Shown here one piece after another: positions 9,093 through 16,234 of a stretch of DNA of 27,208 bases. The number at the start of each line of letters is the position of its first letter. Within the stretch, counting starts at the first letter, position 1. The position numbers and the translations under genes were made by a program. Under the pieces are notes generated by a model. It made no database searches and was not told where the DNA came from. It was given only the letters and a program-made list of their open reading frames with translations. The stretch comes from CAMQVM01 sp044433365 (lineage in GTDB: Bacteria; Bacteroidota; Bacteroidia; Bacteroidales; Rikenellaceae), in NCBI GenBank assembly GCA_044433365.1, contig JAWXTR010000030.1, positions 1 through 27,208 on the forward strand, given 5' to 3'.

Positions 9093-9971
9093 TTATTGCT
9101 GAAGCAATTTATAAATCTCTAACCTCTCCCTAACCTCTTCCATCAGCCATTTAGGAGTTGAGGTGGCTCCGCATATTCCTACTGAGTCTACACCTACAAA
9201 CCAACTCATATCAATATCTTCAACGGATTCGATTTTATATGATTTGAGGTTTACACCTCTACACACTTCAAAGAGAGCTTTGCCATTCGAACTTTCTGAG
9301 CCGCTAACAAAAATTATAACATCATATTTTTTAGCAAACAGAGTAAGGTGTGGATATCTATTTGAAACTTGACGACAGATAGTGTCTTTTATGACCATCC
9401 AGTAGGGTGGTTTATCTCTATAAGCCTCTTTTATACGAGCTGCAACTTTCTCGAAAAGTTCCACACTTTGGGTTGTTTGAGAAAGAAAATATATAGGTCG
9501 AGAGAAGTCGACAAACTTTTCAAGCTCCTCGACCGAGTTGACCACGATAGCATCAGCTATTTGCCCTTTTAATCCCACAACCTCTGGATGTCCATGTTTT
9601 CCAAGAATCACAACCTGTCCATATATCTTTTTCATCTCTTCAGAAGCAGTTCTTACCCTTTTTTGAAGAGTTGCAACCACTGGGCAGGTGGCATCTATCA
9701 CCTCTACCTCACTATCACTACACAATCTGTAAGTAGAGGGTGGTTCGCCATGAGCACGTATCAACACTCTCTTCCCTTTAAGCTCTTTTATGTCTGAGAG
9801 GCTTGCAATTTGAAGCCCTAGCTCGCTAAGTCGATTCATTTCCGCCTTATTGTGCATTATTGAGCCAATCGAATATAGCTCCGAAAACTCCGAAAGCCCT
9901 GACTCAGCTTTTTCAATTGCAGCAACTACTCCAGGACAAAATCCTGATAATTTATCTATCTCTACAACCAT
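9093..9971 (-). CDS. ispH: 4-hydroxy-3-methylbut-2-enyl diphosphate reductase
   Basis: IspH (LytB), last enzyme of the non-mevalonate (MEP) isoprenoid pathway, reducing HMBPP to IPP and DMAPP with a [4Fe-4S] cluster in the cytosol. The 292-residue protein has the three cluster cysteines at Cys12 (GFCPGV), Cys96 (DATCPVV) and Cys199 (DTICRQV). Substrate-binding His40 (IMHNK), His74 (RAHGEP) and the HPEV motif (128-131, catalytic Glu130) are present, and CGATSTP lies near the end. Its ATG overlaps the cmk stop codon by one base (TAATG), so translation is probably coupled. The last codons on the plus strand include CTCTAACCTCT, resembling the tandem repeat at the window start, presumably by chance. 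Confidence 0.95.
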   Translation of the reverse strand: MVVEIDKLSGFCPGVVAAIEKAESGLSEFSELYSIGSIMHNKAEMNRLSELGLQIASLSDIKELKGKRVLIRAHGEPPSTYRLCSDSEVEVIDATCPVVATLQKRVRTASEEMKKIYGQVVILGKHGHPEVVGLKGQIADAIVVNSVEELEKFVDFSRPIYFLSQTTQSVELFEKVAARIKEAYRDKPPYWMVIKDTICRQVSNRYPHLTLFAKKYDVIIFVSGSESSNGKALFEVCRGVNLKSYKIESVEDIDMSWFVGVDSVGICGATSTPKWLMEEVRERLEIYKLLQQ

Positions 9972-10654
9972 TACAAACGCTCTTTAATCAATTTTTCAAC
10001 CCAAACCATCTGCTCGCTAACGTTCATATAGCTGTTGTCTAGCGTAATAGCATCGTCGGCTTTTCTTAGTGGGCTTTCCGCTCTATTCTCATCTATATAG
10101 TCACGATTTCGGATATTTTCCGCTACTAACTCTAGTGAAGTGGCTTCGCCTTTACTTAAAAGCTCTCTGTAGCGACGCTCCGCTCTCACCTCGACCGAGG
10201 CGGTCATATATATTTTTAGTTCAGCATCAGGGAAAACGGTAGTTCCAATATCTCTACCATCCATCACAATTCCTTTTTGCCTTCCCATGCTTTGAAGCAG
10301 TGAAGATACAAACTCTCGAACAGCAGCAATAGAGCTAATTTGACTCACTTTAGAGCTAACCTCCATAGTTCGAATTTCGCTCTCTACATTTTCACCATTT
10401 AGATAGGTCTCGCTCTTACAGAGCAGCTCATTAAATTGAAATTTTATATCTATTTTTGAAAGTTCACTGATTAAAGGTTCAAAATATATTGAATCTATCA
10501 ACTCATTGCGCATTGCATAAAGCGTTACAGCACGATATAGAGCACCGCTATCGATAAAAACGTAGCCCATTTTGGCAGCAATTGCCTTTGCAAATGTGCT
10601 TTTTCCGCACGAAGAGTGACCATCTATAGCTATTATAATTTTCTTTTCTTCCAT
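9971..10654 (-). CDS. cmk: Cytidylate kinase
   Basis: Phosphorylates CMP and dCMP with ATP for nucleotide synthesis. The 227-residue protein has a P-loop at 12-20 (GHSSCGKST), the NMP-binding SGALYRAVT block near 36-44, MDGRDIGTTVFP and the Arg-rich lid segment RAERRYREL. Length and motif order are normal for Cmk. It is followed by ispH with a one-base overlap; cmk and ispH are adjacent (sometimes fused to rpsA) in other bacteria, so the pairing is conventional. A palindromic element (10,681-10,847) lies only 26 bases upstream of the start codon, so it is either within the 5' untranslated region or between promoter and gene. Confidence 0.95.
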   Translation of the reverse strand: MEEKKIIIAIDGHSSCGKSTFAKAIAAKMGYVFIDSGALYRAVTLYAMRNELIDSIYFEPLISELSKIDIKFQFNELLCKSETYLNGENVESEIRTMEVSSKVSQISSIAAVREFVSSLLQSMGRQKGIVMDGRDIGTTVFPDAELKIYMTASVEVRAERRYRELLSKGEATSLELVAENIRNRDYIDENRAESPLRKADDAITLDNSYMNVSEQMVWVEKLIKERL

Positions 10655-10680
10655 AATTACATAATTGAATGCTCCATGAT

Positions 10681-10847
10681 TAAGTAGTGTAAAACAATTA
10701 TTGCCATATTCTTAATAGCACTCTTGGAGCGATATTTTTCACTATTAAATCTCAATATAGAACCACTATATTTTCGATTCAATAGCAAAAAATCTCATCT
10801 CCAATAGCACTATTAAAAATACACCAATAATTATTTTACCCTACTTA
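10681..10847 (-). repeat. 167-bp palindromic element, copy A
   Basis: One of five copies of a dispersed element bounded by TAAGTAG...CTACTTA. Defining the end that begins TAAGTAGGGTAAAAT as the 5' end, copy A lies on the minus strand. The two ~80-base arms are imperfect complements around a short loop (TGGTT in this copy). Orientation matches the cmk-ispH operon just downstream. No coding sequence is carried. Confidence 0.9.
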
Positions 10848-11098
10848 CAATTACAAAAATAGTAGAAAATTTGTGTCAAACAAATTTATTATCACTTTTT
10901 TCTATTGTAAATAATTTTCAGATAAATTGCAACAATTCCTAAAACAGTTAACACAATTAGTTTTTATGCCTATTTTAGTTTAAATAAGCGTAAAATACGG
11001 CGATTTTAGATTGATTTCGTAATAAATTAACATTAAATAATTACAAAATTTAATTTTTTTATTGTAAAATAGAATAATATAATTAATTTTACGCACTG

Positions 11099-11124
11099 TT
11101 AAAACCGTTTTAAAGAGGTTTTAA
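11099..11124. promoter_or_regulatory. Inverted repeat upstream of dksA-like gene
   Basis: TTAAAACC (11,099-11,106) and GGTTTTAA (11,117-11,124) form an 8-bp inverted repeat about 40 bases before the dksA-like start codon. It could be an operator or a leader hairpin. Apart from copy A of the palindrome, the 10,655-11,165 interval is otherwise AT-rich and no convincing TTTG/TAnnTTTG pair was found. Confidence 0.35.
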
Positions 11125-11165
11125 CGAGGTTTTCAGTAGAAATAATTAATAAAAAACAGATAGTT

Positions 11166-11543
11166 ATGGAAAAGACGAGGTACTCCGATGAAGAATTAGC
11201 AGAATTTAAAACTATAATTCTCAAAAAGTTAGACAAAGCTAAACAAGACTATGATGTGCTAAGAGCAACAATTACTCAAACAGAAAGTAATGGCACTGAC
11301 GATACATCGCCAACTTTTAAAATATTGGAAGAGGGTGCTGCAACTCTATCAAAAGAGGAGTCGGGAAGACTTGCACAACGTCAATTAAAATTTATTCAAC
11401 ATCTTGAAGCAGCACTTATAAGAGTTGAAAACAAAACCTATGGTTTATGTCGTGAAACAGGCATCTTAATAAGTAAAGAGCGTTTAAAAGTTGTTCCTCA
11501 TGCTACTTTATCTATGGAGGCTAAAAATAATGGTGTTAAGTAG
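11166..11543 (+). CDS. DksA/TraR-family RNA polymerase-binding protein
   Basis: Small regulator of 125 residues in the DksA/TraR family, which bind in the RNA polymerase secondary channel and modulate transcription, often together with ppGpp. The N-terminal two-thirds is a predicted helical hairpin (residues ~5-90, rich in E, K, L) with acidic residues at its tip (TDDTSP). The C-terminal segment YGLCRETGILISKERLKVVPHATL matches the family zinc-finger region, but only one cysteine remains of the usual four, so it probably does not bind zinc by the classic site. Such reduced fingers are common in Bacteroidota members as far as I recall. Monocistronic, followed by a strong terminator. Clear at family level; whether it acts like E. 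coli DksA is inference. Confidence 0.85.
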   Translation: MEKTRYSDEELAEFKTIILKKLDKAKQDYDVLRATITQTESNGTDDTSPTFKILEEGAATLSKEESGRLAQRQLKFIQHLEAALIRVENKTYGLCRETGILISKERLKVVPHATLSMEAKNNGVK

Positions 11544-11565
11544 TCTGTTTTTAGACTTTAAAGTG

Positions 11566-11610
11566 AAAATTATTTAGGGGTGTTTTTAAAAACACCCCTA
11601 AATAATTTTT
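11566..11610 (+). terminator. Terminator of the dksA-like gene
   Basis: A perfect palindrome with 22-base arms (11,566-11,587 and 11,588-11,609; core AGGGGTGTTTTT / AAAAACACCCCT) ends in TTTTT, 22 bases after the stop codon. The central A/T pairs would open to form the loop. It is symmetric enough to act in both directions. Confidence 0.9.
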
Positions 11611-11647
11611 AATGGTTAAAACTACCAAAAAATCGAATAAAACCAAT

Positions 11648-11982
11648 TAAGTAGTGTAAAACAATTATTGCCATATTTTTAACAGCACTCTTGGAGCGAT
11701 ATTTTTTTACTAGGGGAGTTCTAAATTCTGAATTTTGAGAGATTTTTCTTTTTAAGGTTTTAGATTTGGATTTTGCGAATATGGGCTGTAGTGGCTCCTA
11801 CCGCCTATATTTGCAAAATTCAAAGATGAAGCCTTAAAATGGGAAAGCTCCGAAAGTCAGATTTTAGAAGTTCCCACTATTAAATCTCAATGTAGAATAA
11901 CTATATTTTCAATTCAATAGCAAAAAATCTCATCTCCAATAGCACTATTAAAAACACACCAATAATTATTTTACCCTACTTA
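11648..11982 (-). repeat. 167-bp palindromic element, copy B (interrupted)
   Basis: Copy of the palindromic family in minus orientation, bounded by TAAGTAG at 11,648 and CTACTTA at 11,982. It is split by a 163-bp insertion at 11,713-11,875; removing this and one copy of the duplicated ACTA restores a 168-base element with loop TTATT. A terminal motif of the inserted family (TTAGAACTCCCC, 11,983-11,994) directly abuts its right end. Confidence 0.88.
11713..11875. mobile_element. 163-bp miniature inverted-repeat element nested in copy B
   Basis: The insertion begins GGGGAGTTCTAAATTCTGA and ends with the complement of GGGAACTTCTAAAATCTGA, so it has long imperfect terminal inverted repeats. ACTA flanks it on both sides (11,709-11,712 and 11,876-11,879); the uninterrupted copies have ACTA once, so this is a 4-bp target-site duplication. 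The middle forms a further hairpin (ATTTTGCGAATATGGGC pairing with GCCTATATTTGCAAAAT). It has no coding capacity and must have been moved by a transposase supplied elsewhere. Confidence 0.8.
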
Positions 11983-12033
11983 TTAGAACTCCCCTAAAGT
12001 TTAGCATAATTTCATTTTTACACAATTAATTGT

Positions 12034-12181
12034 TAAATTTGCAGTTTCATGCCATTAAAGGTTTGAAAAACCTTCTTCCGCTTTAAGAAAAGCGGAGCGA
12101 AGCCGTGAGTGAAAACTCAGCGATTTTTGCCAGCCCTTAGGGCGTGCTTTTTCTAAAAAAGCATTAACAAATGTTATTTTT
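12034..12181 (+). ncRNA. Run of six hairpins, possible small RNA
   Basis: A -7-like box TAAATTTG (12,034-12,041) precedes six consecutive short inverted repeats: 12,058-12,074 (AAGGTTT/AAACCTT), 12,078-12,095 (CCGCTTT/AAAGCGG), 12,106-12,119 (TGAGT-GAAA-ACTCA, a GNRA tetraloop), 12,133-12,143 (GCCC/GGGC), 12,146-12,162 (GCTTTTT/AAAAAGC) and 12,165-12,176 (TAACA/TGTTA) followed by TTTTT. This segment is less AT-rich than its surroundings. It could be a structured RNA of ~130 bases or a degenerate repeat. The minus strand is open for about 40 codons here but has no convincing start, so I do not call a protein. Confidence 0.35.
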
Positions 12182-12347
12182 AAGTAGGGTAAAATAATTA
12201 TTGGTGTATTTTTAATAGTGCTATTGGAGATGAGATTTTTTGCTATTGAATCGAAAATATAGTTATTCTATATTGAGATTTAATAGTGAAAAATATCGCT
12301 CCAAGAGTGCTATTAAAAATATGGCAATAATTGTTTTACACTACTTA
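12181..12347 (+). repeat. 167-bp palindromic element, copy C
   Basis: Complete plus-oriented copy, TAAGTAGGGT at 12,181 to ACACTACTTA at 12,347, loop TTATT. It starts directly after the last T of the hairpin run and lies ~120 bases upstream of purT, in the same direction. Left and right arms (82 and 80 bases) are about 78% complementary by strict pairing, more if G-U pairs count. Confidence 0.92.
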
Positions 12348-12419
12348 TATAACTCAGATTGCATAAATAGCTCAAAAATTTCAAACCTTTATTCGCATGT
12401 TTCAAGAAAAAACATACAA

Positions 12420-12452
12420 GGGAACTTCAAAATCCAGAATTTAGAACTCCCC
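12420..12452. mobile_element. 33-bp mini form of the second element, before purT
   Basis: A short stretch runs from GGGAACTTC to AGAACTCCCC with AAAATCCAGAATTT between. Both ends match the terminal repeats of the 163-bp element at 11,713-11,875, as if the centre had been deleted. It ends 17 bases before the purT start codon, so it forms part of the purT leader. Confidence 0.6.
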
Positions 12453-12469
12453 TTTAATAAAATAATAAG

Positions 12470-13633
12470 ATGAAAATAGTTTTAATGGGTTCGGGCGAGC
12501 TAGGCAAAGAGTTTGTTATAGCTGCTCAAAGATTAGGTCAATATGTTATAGCTTGTGATAGCTATGCAGGTGCTCCAGCTATGCAGGTGGCAGATAGTTT
12601 TGAGGTTTTTGATATGTTAGATGGCAAGGCCTTAATGGAGGTTATAGAGCGTCATAAACCAGACTTTATTGTACCCGAAATTGAGGCTATTCGCACTGAG
12701 GCTCTTTATGAGTGCGAAAAAAATGGCGTTACAGTGGTGCCAAGTGCAAAGGCTGTAAACTTTACTATGAATAGAAAGGCTATTCGTGATTTGGCTGCTA
12801 AAGATTTAGGTCTGAAAACTGCAAAATATGAATATGCTAAATCTTTAGAGGAGTTAAAAGCTGCTGCTTCTCATATTGGTTTTCCTTGTATCGTAAAACC
12901 GCTAATGTCCTCTTCTGGAAAGGGGCAATCGATGGTGAAAAGTGCCGATGAGTTAGAAGCTGCTTGGGAATATGGTTGCAAAGGTAGTCGTGGCGATATT
13001 ATGGAGCTTATAATTGAAGAGTTCATATCGTTTGATAGCGAAATTACACTTCTCACAGTTACTCAAAATGGTGGTGAAACTCTGTTTTGCCCACCTATCG
13101 GTCATGTTCAAAAAAGCGGTGACTATCGTGAGAGCTTTCAGCCTGCTCCAATTAGTGCTGAGCAGCTTGAAGAGGCTCAAAATATGGCTGCAAAGGTTAC
13201 CAAAGCTCTTGGCGGAGCAGCTCTTTGGGGTGTTGAATTTTTCTTGAGCAATGAAAATGGCGTATATTTTTCGGAACTTTCGCCTCGTCCACACGATACA
13301 GGTATGGTAACGCTTGCATCTACCCAAAATCTCAATGAATTTGAACTTCACCTTCGAGCAGTGCTTTCAATTCCAATTCCTGCTATCACACTAGAGCATA
13401 TCGGTGTAAGTGCAGTGATTCTATCGGATATTGAGTCGTGTGAGGAGCCTAAATATAGCGGTATTGAAGAGGCTATGAAAGAGAGCTGTAGCGATATCAG
13501 AATATTTGGCAAACCTACAACTCGTAAAAACCGCCGTATGGGTGTGGTTGTAGGCTACGACAAAGTTGGTGGTGATTTAGATGCTCTACGTGAGCGCATT
13601 AAGGCTGCTGCTGCTAAGGTTACGGTTCTTTAA
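12470..13633 (+). CDS. purT: Formate-dependent phosphoribosylglycinamide formyltransferase
   Basis: PurT converts GAR to formyl-GAR with formate and ATP, the third step of purine synthesis, independently of folate. The 387-residue length is normal for the family. The N-terminal nucleotide-binding fold starts MGSGELGKEF (6-15), PEIEAI (69-74) contributes to the GAR site, and the ATP-grasp domain shows KPLMSSSGKG (143-152), GVEFFL and FSELSPRPHDTG (metal and ATP ligands). It stands alone between repeat clusters: copy C of the palindrome and a 33-bp mini-element lie just upstream. No TTTG/TAnnTTTG promoter is evident close to the start, so transcription may begin upstream of or inside the repeats. 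Confidence 0.95.
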   Translation: MKIVLMGSGELGKEFVIAAQRLGQYVIACDSYAGAPAMQVADSFEVFDMLDGKALMEVIERHKPDFIVPEIEAIRTEALYECEKNGVTVVPSAKAVNFTMNRKAIRDLAAKDLGLKTAKYEYAKSLEELKAAASHIGFPCIVKPLMSSSGKGQSMVKSADELEAAWEYGCKGSRGDIMELIIEEFISFDSEITLLTVTQNGGETLFCPPIGHVQKSGDYRESFQPAPISAEQLEEAQNMAAKVTKALGGAALWGVEFFLSNENGVYFSELSPRPHDTGMVTLASTQNLNEFELHLRAVLSIPIPAITLEHIGVSAVILSDIESCEEPKYSGIEEAMKESCSDIRIFGKPTTRKNRRMGVVVGYDKVGGDLDALRERIKAAAAKVTVL

Positions 13634-13660
13634 TTTAATTCATAATGCGTAATTCATAAT
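13634..13660. repeat. AT-rich reiterated tract after purT
   Basis: TTTAATTCATAATGCGTAATTCATAATT follows the purT stop directly and belongs to the same AATTCATAATGCG family as the longer tract at 17,049-17,118. Confidence 0.6.
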
Positions 13661-13768
13661 TATTATGGTGTGCAATTTGGGTCACTCCCTTTATTTTATG
13701 AATATTTTAAATTAGATATGTTTTAAATTTTGTACTGTAAAAATAAGCATCTCAAAAAATAACTATTC

Positions 13769-13825
13769 ATGCAAAAATGTCGAAATAAGCGTGTTCAAAG
13801 CAGGCTTATTTCGACACTTTTGCAT
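13769..13825. repeat. Long inverted repeat in purT/ATP-grasp gap
   Basis: Arms of 22 bases (13,769-13,790 and 13,804-13,825) with one mismatch, core TGTCGAAATAAGC and GCTTATTTCGACA, flank a 13-base loop. AATAAGC recurs nearby at 13,742 and 13,828. It may be a terminator for purT (it lacks a clean T-tract) or a palindromic repeat. The rest of the 450-bp interval 13,634-14,084 is AT-rich with nothing else I can identify. Confidence 0.7.
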
Positions 13826-14084
13826 AAATAAGCAAAATTTACACCTTTTTATCTCTTGTTTCGACATAAATTATAAGATAAATCTAAGCCACTACTTTCT
13901 AGCCATCTCCTCTCAGTTCTATTTAATTAAATTTTCAGACAAATAAAAATACTAAAGTTTTAAATGATAAATAATTACATAAAATATGTAATATTTAAAA
14001 AATGGTTTCAATTTCATATCGGTTTTGTAATTGCGTGAAAAACAGTGCTTTTTGTAGGATAATTAATACTATTATGCTTTATTT

Positions 14085-15491
14085 TTGCAAAAGTACGTTT
14101 TCGGGAACTTCGAAATTCGGCTTTTGAGGGATTTAGAACCACCCTTTATTAACAAATTTGAAACTGTAAAATATATGGATGCACTAATTGAAAGTAGAGA
14201 CAGAGTAAATGAGTGGATGGAGCGATTTGGAGTTCGCTTTGGAGTCTACAAAAATGGGGTTTTTAATGAACAGATATTCCCTTTCGATTCAATCCCTCGT
14301 GTAATATCAAAAGACGATTGGCAAAAGCTCGAAAAAGGCTTAAAACAGAGAGTAAGTGCATTAAATATGTTTCTTTACGATATTTACCACGATAAAAAGA
14401 TTGTGGAAGATGGCGTTATTCCATCCGAATTTATCTACTCCTCTAAGGGTTATATGCCAGAGTGTGAGGGGATAACCCCTTCAAAGGGAATATATTCGCA
14501 TATTTCGGGTATCGACCTTGTAGAGTCGAAAGATGGGCAGTGGTATATTCTTGAGGACAATCTTCGTATTCCATCTGGAGCCTCTTACCCTATGATTGCT
14601 CGTACTATTACACGTAAAGTGTCGCCTGAGACGTTTAAACGTAGCTCTGTAGGCGATAATCGCAACTATCCAGAGCTTCTAGGACAGATGATGAACTATG
14701 TTAATAATGGACGAGGAATTTCGGTAATTTTAACGCCTGGTCGCTACAATTCGGCATTTTTCGAACACTCATATTTAGCTGAAAAAATAGGTATCGCCCT
14801 TGCATTTCCGGGAAATCTTACTGTAGAGGATGATATGGTATATTATAATGGTATTAATGGTTCACGTCAGAGAGTTGGAGCAATCTATCGCCGTATTAGC
14901 GATGAATTTTTGGATCCTATGACTTTCGACCCCTCTTCGGTGCTTGGTGTTCCTAATCTTATGGAGGCGTATCGCAAAGAGAATGTGGCTATTATCAATG
15001 CTCCGGGCAATGGTGTTGCCGATGATAAGGGTATCTACTATTTTGTGCCTAAAATGGTAGAATATTATCTTAAAGAGGAGCCAATTTTAAAAAATGCTCC
15101 AACCTACCTACCTTATTTTAAGGATGACTACGACTATGTAATGGAAAATATCTCAAAATTGGTGATAAAAGATGTTAGTGAAGCTGGTGGATATGGAGTT
15201 GTGTTTGGTAGTGAACTTTCGGCTGAAAAGCTAGAGGAGCTTCGTGAGCTTATAATCGACGACCCTCGTCGTTGGATAGCTCAAGAGGTTATTGACTTTA
15301 AAGATTTGGCAATTTTAGATGGAGACGACCAGATTGAGCGTAAAGCCGACCTTAGAGCATTTGTGGTTGCTGGTGAAGATATTAAGGTGTGGAAAAGTGG
15401 GCTTACTCGCTTCTCACGCAATCCCGACTCATTTATTGTAAACTCTTCACAAGGAGGAGGTTTTAAGGATACTTGGGTAATGGAAAAATAG
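14085..15491 (+). CDS. Circularly permuted ATP-grasp protein (COG2308 type)
   Basis: Member of the circularly permuted ATP-grasp family (DUF404/DUF407), predicted from family context to ligate amino acids or peptides with ATP. Family blocks visible: FGVRFGVYKNG, FPFDSIPRVIS, LKQRVSALNMFLYDIYHDKKI, GIDLVESKDGQWYILEDNLRIPSGASYP, the GKGIYYFVPKMVEYYL region and SEAGGYGVVFG; 468 residues is about usual. The start is uncertain: the frame opens after a stop at 14,064 with no ATG before TTG at 14,085; the first in-frame ATG is at 14,175. The TTG lies in a -7-like box TATTTTTG, and residues 7-20 would be encoded by a mini mobile element, so a later start is possible. It leads a cassette with the alpha-E and transglutaminase genes. 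Confidence 0.85.
   Translation: MQKYVFGNFEIRLLRDLEPPFINKFETVKYMDALIESRDRVNEWMERFGVRFGVYKNGVFNEQIFPFDSIPRVISKDDWQKLEKGLKQRVSALNMFLYDIYHDKKIVEDGVIPSEFIYSSKGYMPECEGITPSKGIYSHISGIDLVESKDGQWYILEDNLRIPSGASYPMIARTITRKVSPETFKRSSVGDNRNYPELLGQMMNYVNNGRGISVILTPGRYNSAFFEHSYLAEKIGIALAFPGNLTVEDDMVYYNGINGSRQRVGAIYRRISDEFLDPMTFDPSSVLGVPNLMEAYRKENVAIINAPGNGVADDKGIYYFVPKMVEYYLKEEPILKNAPTYLPYFKDDYDYVMENISKLVIKDVSEAGGYGVVFGSELSAEKLEELRELIIDDPRRWIAQEVIDFKDLAILDGDDQIERKADLRAFVVAGEDIKVWKSGLTRFSRNPDSFIVNSSQGGGFKDTWVMEK
14103..14144. mobile_element. Possible 42-bp mini form of the second element
   Basis: From GGGAACTTC through GGATTTAGAACCACCC this stretch resembles the 33- and 44-bp mini forms at 12,420 and 26,186 (GGGAAnTTC...ATTTAGAACtCCCC). 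It is 42 bases, a multiple of three, and in phase with the ATP-grasp frame. The match is weaker than in the other copies and could be chance. Confidence 0.4.
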
Positions 15492-15527
15492 TTTTTCAAA
15501 TTTTAAATTAAAAAAAAATAAAAATAT

Positions 15528-16226
15528 ATGATGATGTGTTACACAATCTCGGCAACAAAGGCAAACCACCTGTTTTGGTTGGGAAGATATGTCGAGAGAG
15601 CCTATTTAAGCCTTCACCTACTACGTCGTTATTACGATAAAATGATTGAGGACGACTCTACAATTTACGAAGAGTTCTACTCAAAACTGGATGCTATAAA
15701 TCCATATAGAGATAAAGAATCTTTCCAAAAAGGGTCGCTTTACGATATGTTAAATCCCTGCTCAGTGCTCTCAATTTTAGAACTTGTAAACGACAATGCT
15801 ATAGTTTTGCGTGAAGAGATTAGCACCGAAACCCTTTCGTATGTGCAATTATCACAATTCTTTATCAAAAAAATGCAGAAAGAGGGTGTTGTAAATATAA
15901 CGAACCTACAACCTATAACCGACTATTTATTAGCTTTTTGGGGTTCGATAGATGAGAGAGTTTTTGATGAAAGAGTGCGCAATATATTACGAGCTGGACG
16001 ACTTATCGAAAATATAGATATGCACATCCGTTTCGATTATCCTTATAGTCGTATTCAGGAGGCATTCGATAGTCTTAGAGTATGTACAGAGGTAGATTCT
16101 TCGATTTTCGATATCGACCTAATTACAACAATCGAAGAGCAACTATCTGATGAGGCTTACGCTAATAGAGATAGTAGTTATAAATTTAAACTATTAAAAT
16201 TAATCAACAATATCGTATTAATTTAG
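15528..16226 (+). CDS. Alpha-E domain protein (DUF403)
   Basis: All-helical alpha-E protein, a family that nearly always travels with circularly permuted ATP-grasp genes and is thought to assist the ligase. The diagnostic N-terminus SATKANHLFWLGRYVERAY is present, followed by Lys/Glu-rich helices and the later block RVRNILRAGRLIENIDMHIRFDYP. The 232 residues are shorter than the ~300 common in other phyla. Three consecutive ATGs (15,528, 15,531, 15,534) are candidate starts. It lies 36 bases after the ATP-grasp gene and 8 bases before the transglutaminase gene, consistent with one operon. The molecular function is not established. Confidence 0.85.
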   Translation: MMMCYTISATKANHLFWLGRYVERAYLSLHLLRRYYDKMIEDDSTIYEEFYSKLDAINPYRDKESFQKGSLYDMLNPCSVLSILELVNDNAIVLREEISTETLSYVQLSQFFIKKMQKEGVVNITNLQPITDYLLAFWGSIDERVFDERVRNILRAGRLIENIDMHIRFDYPYSRIQEAFDSLRVCTEVDSSIFDIDLITTIEEQLSDEAYANRDSSYKFKLLKLINNIVLI

Positions 16227-16234
16227 AGAAAGAG

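Noticed and set aside
12060..12181. Minus-strand frame open for ~40 codons across the hairpin run
   Set aside because: No plausible start codon or ribosome binding site, and the short inverted repeats explain the composition better.
12034..12181. Purine-related riboswitch upstream of purT
   Set aside because: The hairpins do not fit the ZTP, THF or purine riboswitch layouts I know, and a 167-bp palindrome and a mini-element lie between this segment and purT.
10681..12347. Insertion sequence with transposase
   Set aside because: The elements are only 163-168 bp and carry no coding frame; they are non-autonomous at most.
12240..12473. 77-codon open frame before purT
   Set aside because: It starts inside palindromic element copy C and runs through the mini-element to the purT start; the peptide has no family features and is explained by repeats.
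12953..13351. Minus-strand open frames inside purT, trpB and trpE
   Set aside because: They overlap well-supported enzymes in the opposite strand, have no upstream signals, and their peptides look like random antisense translations.
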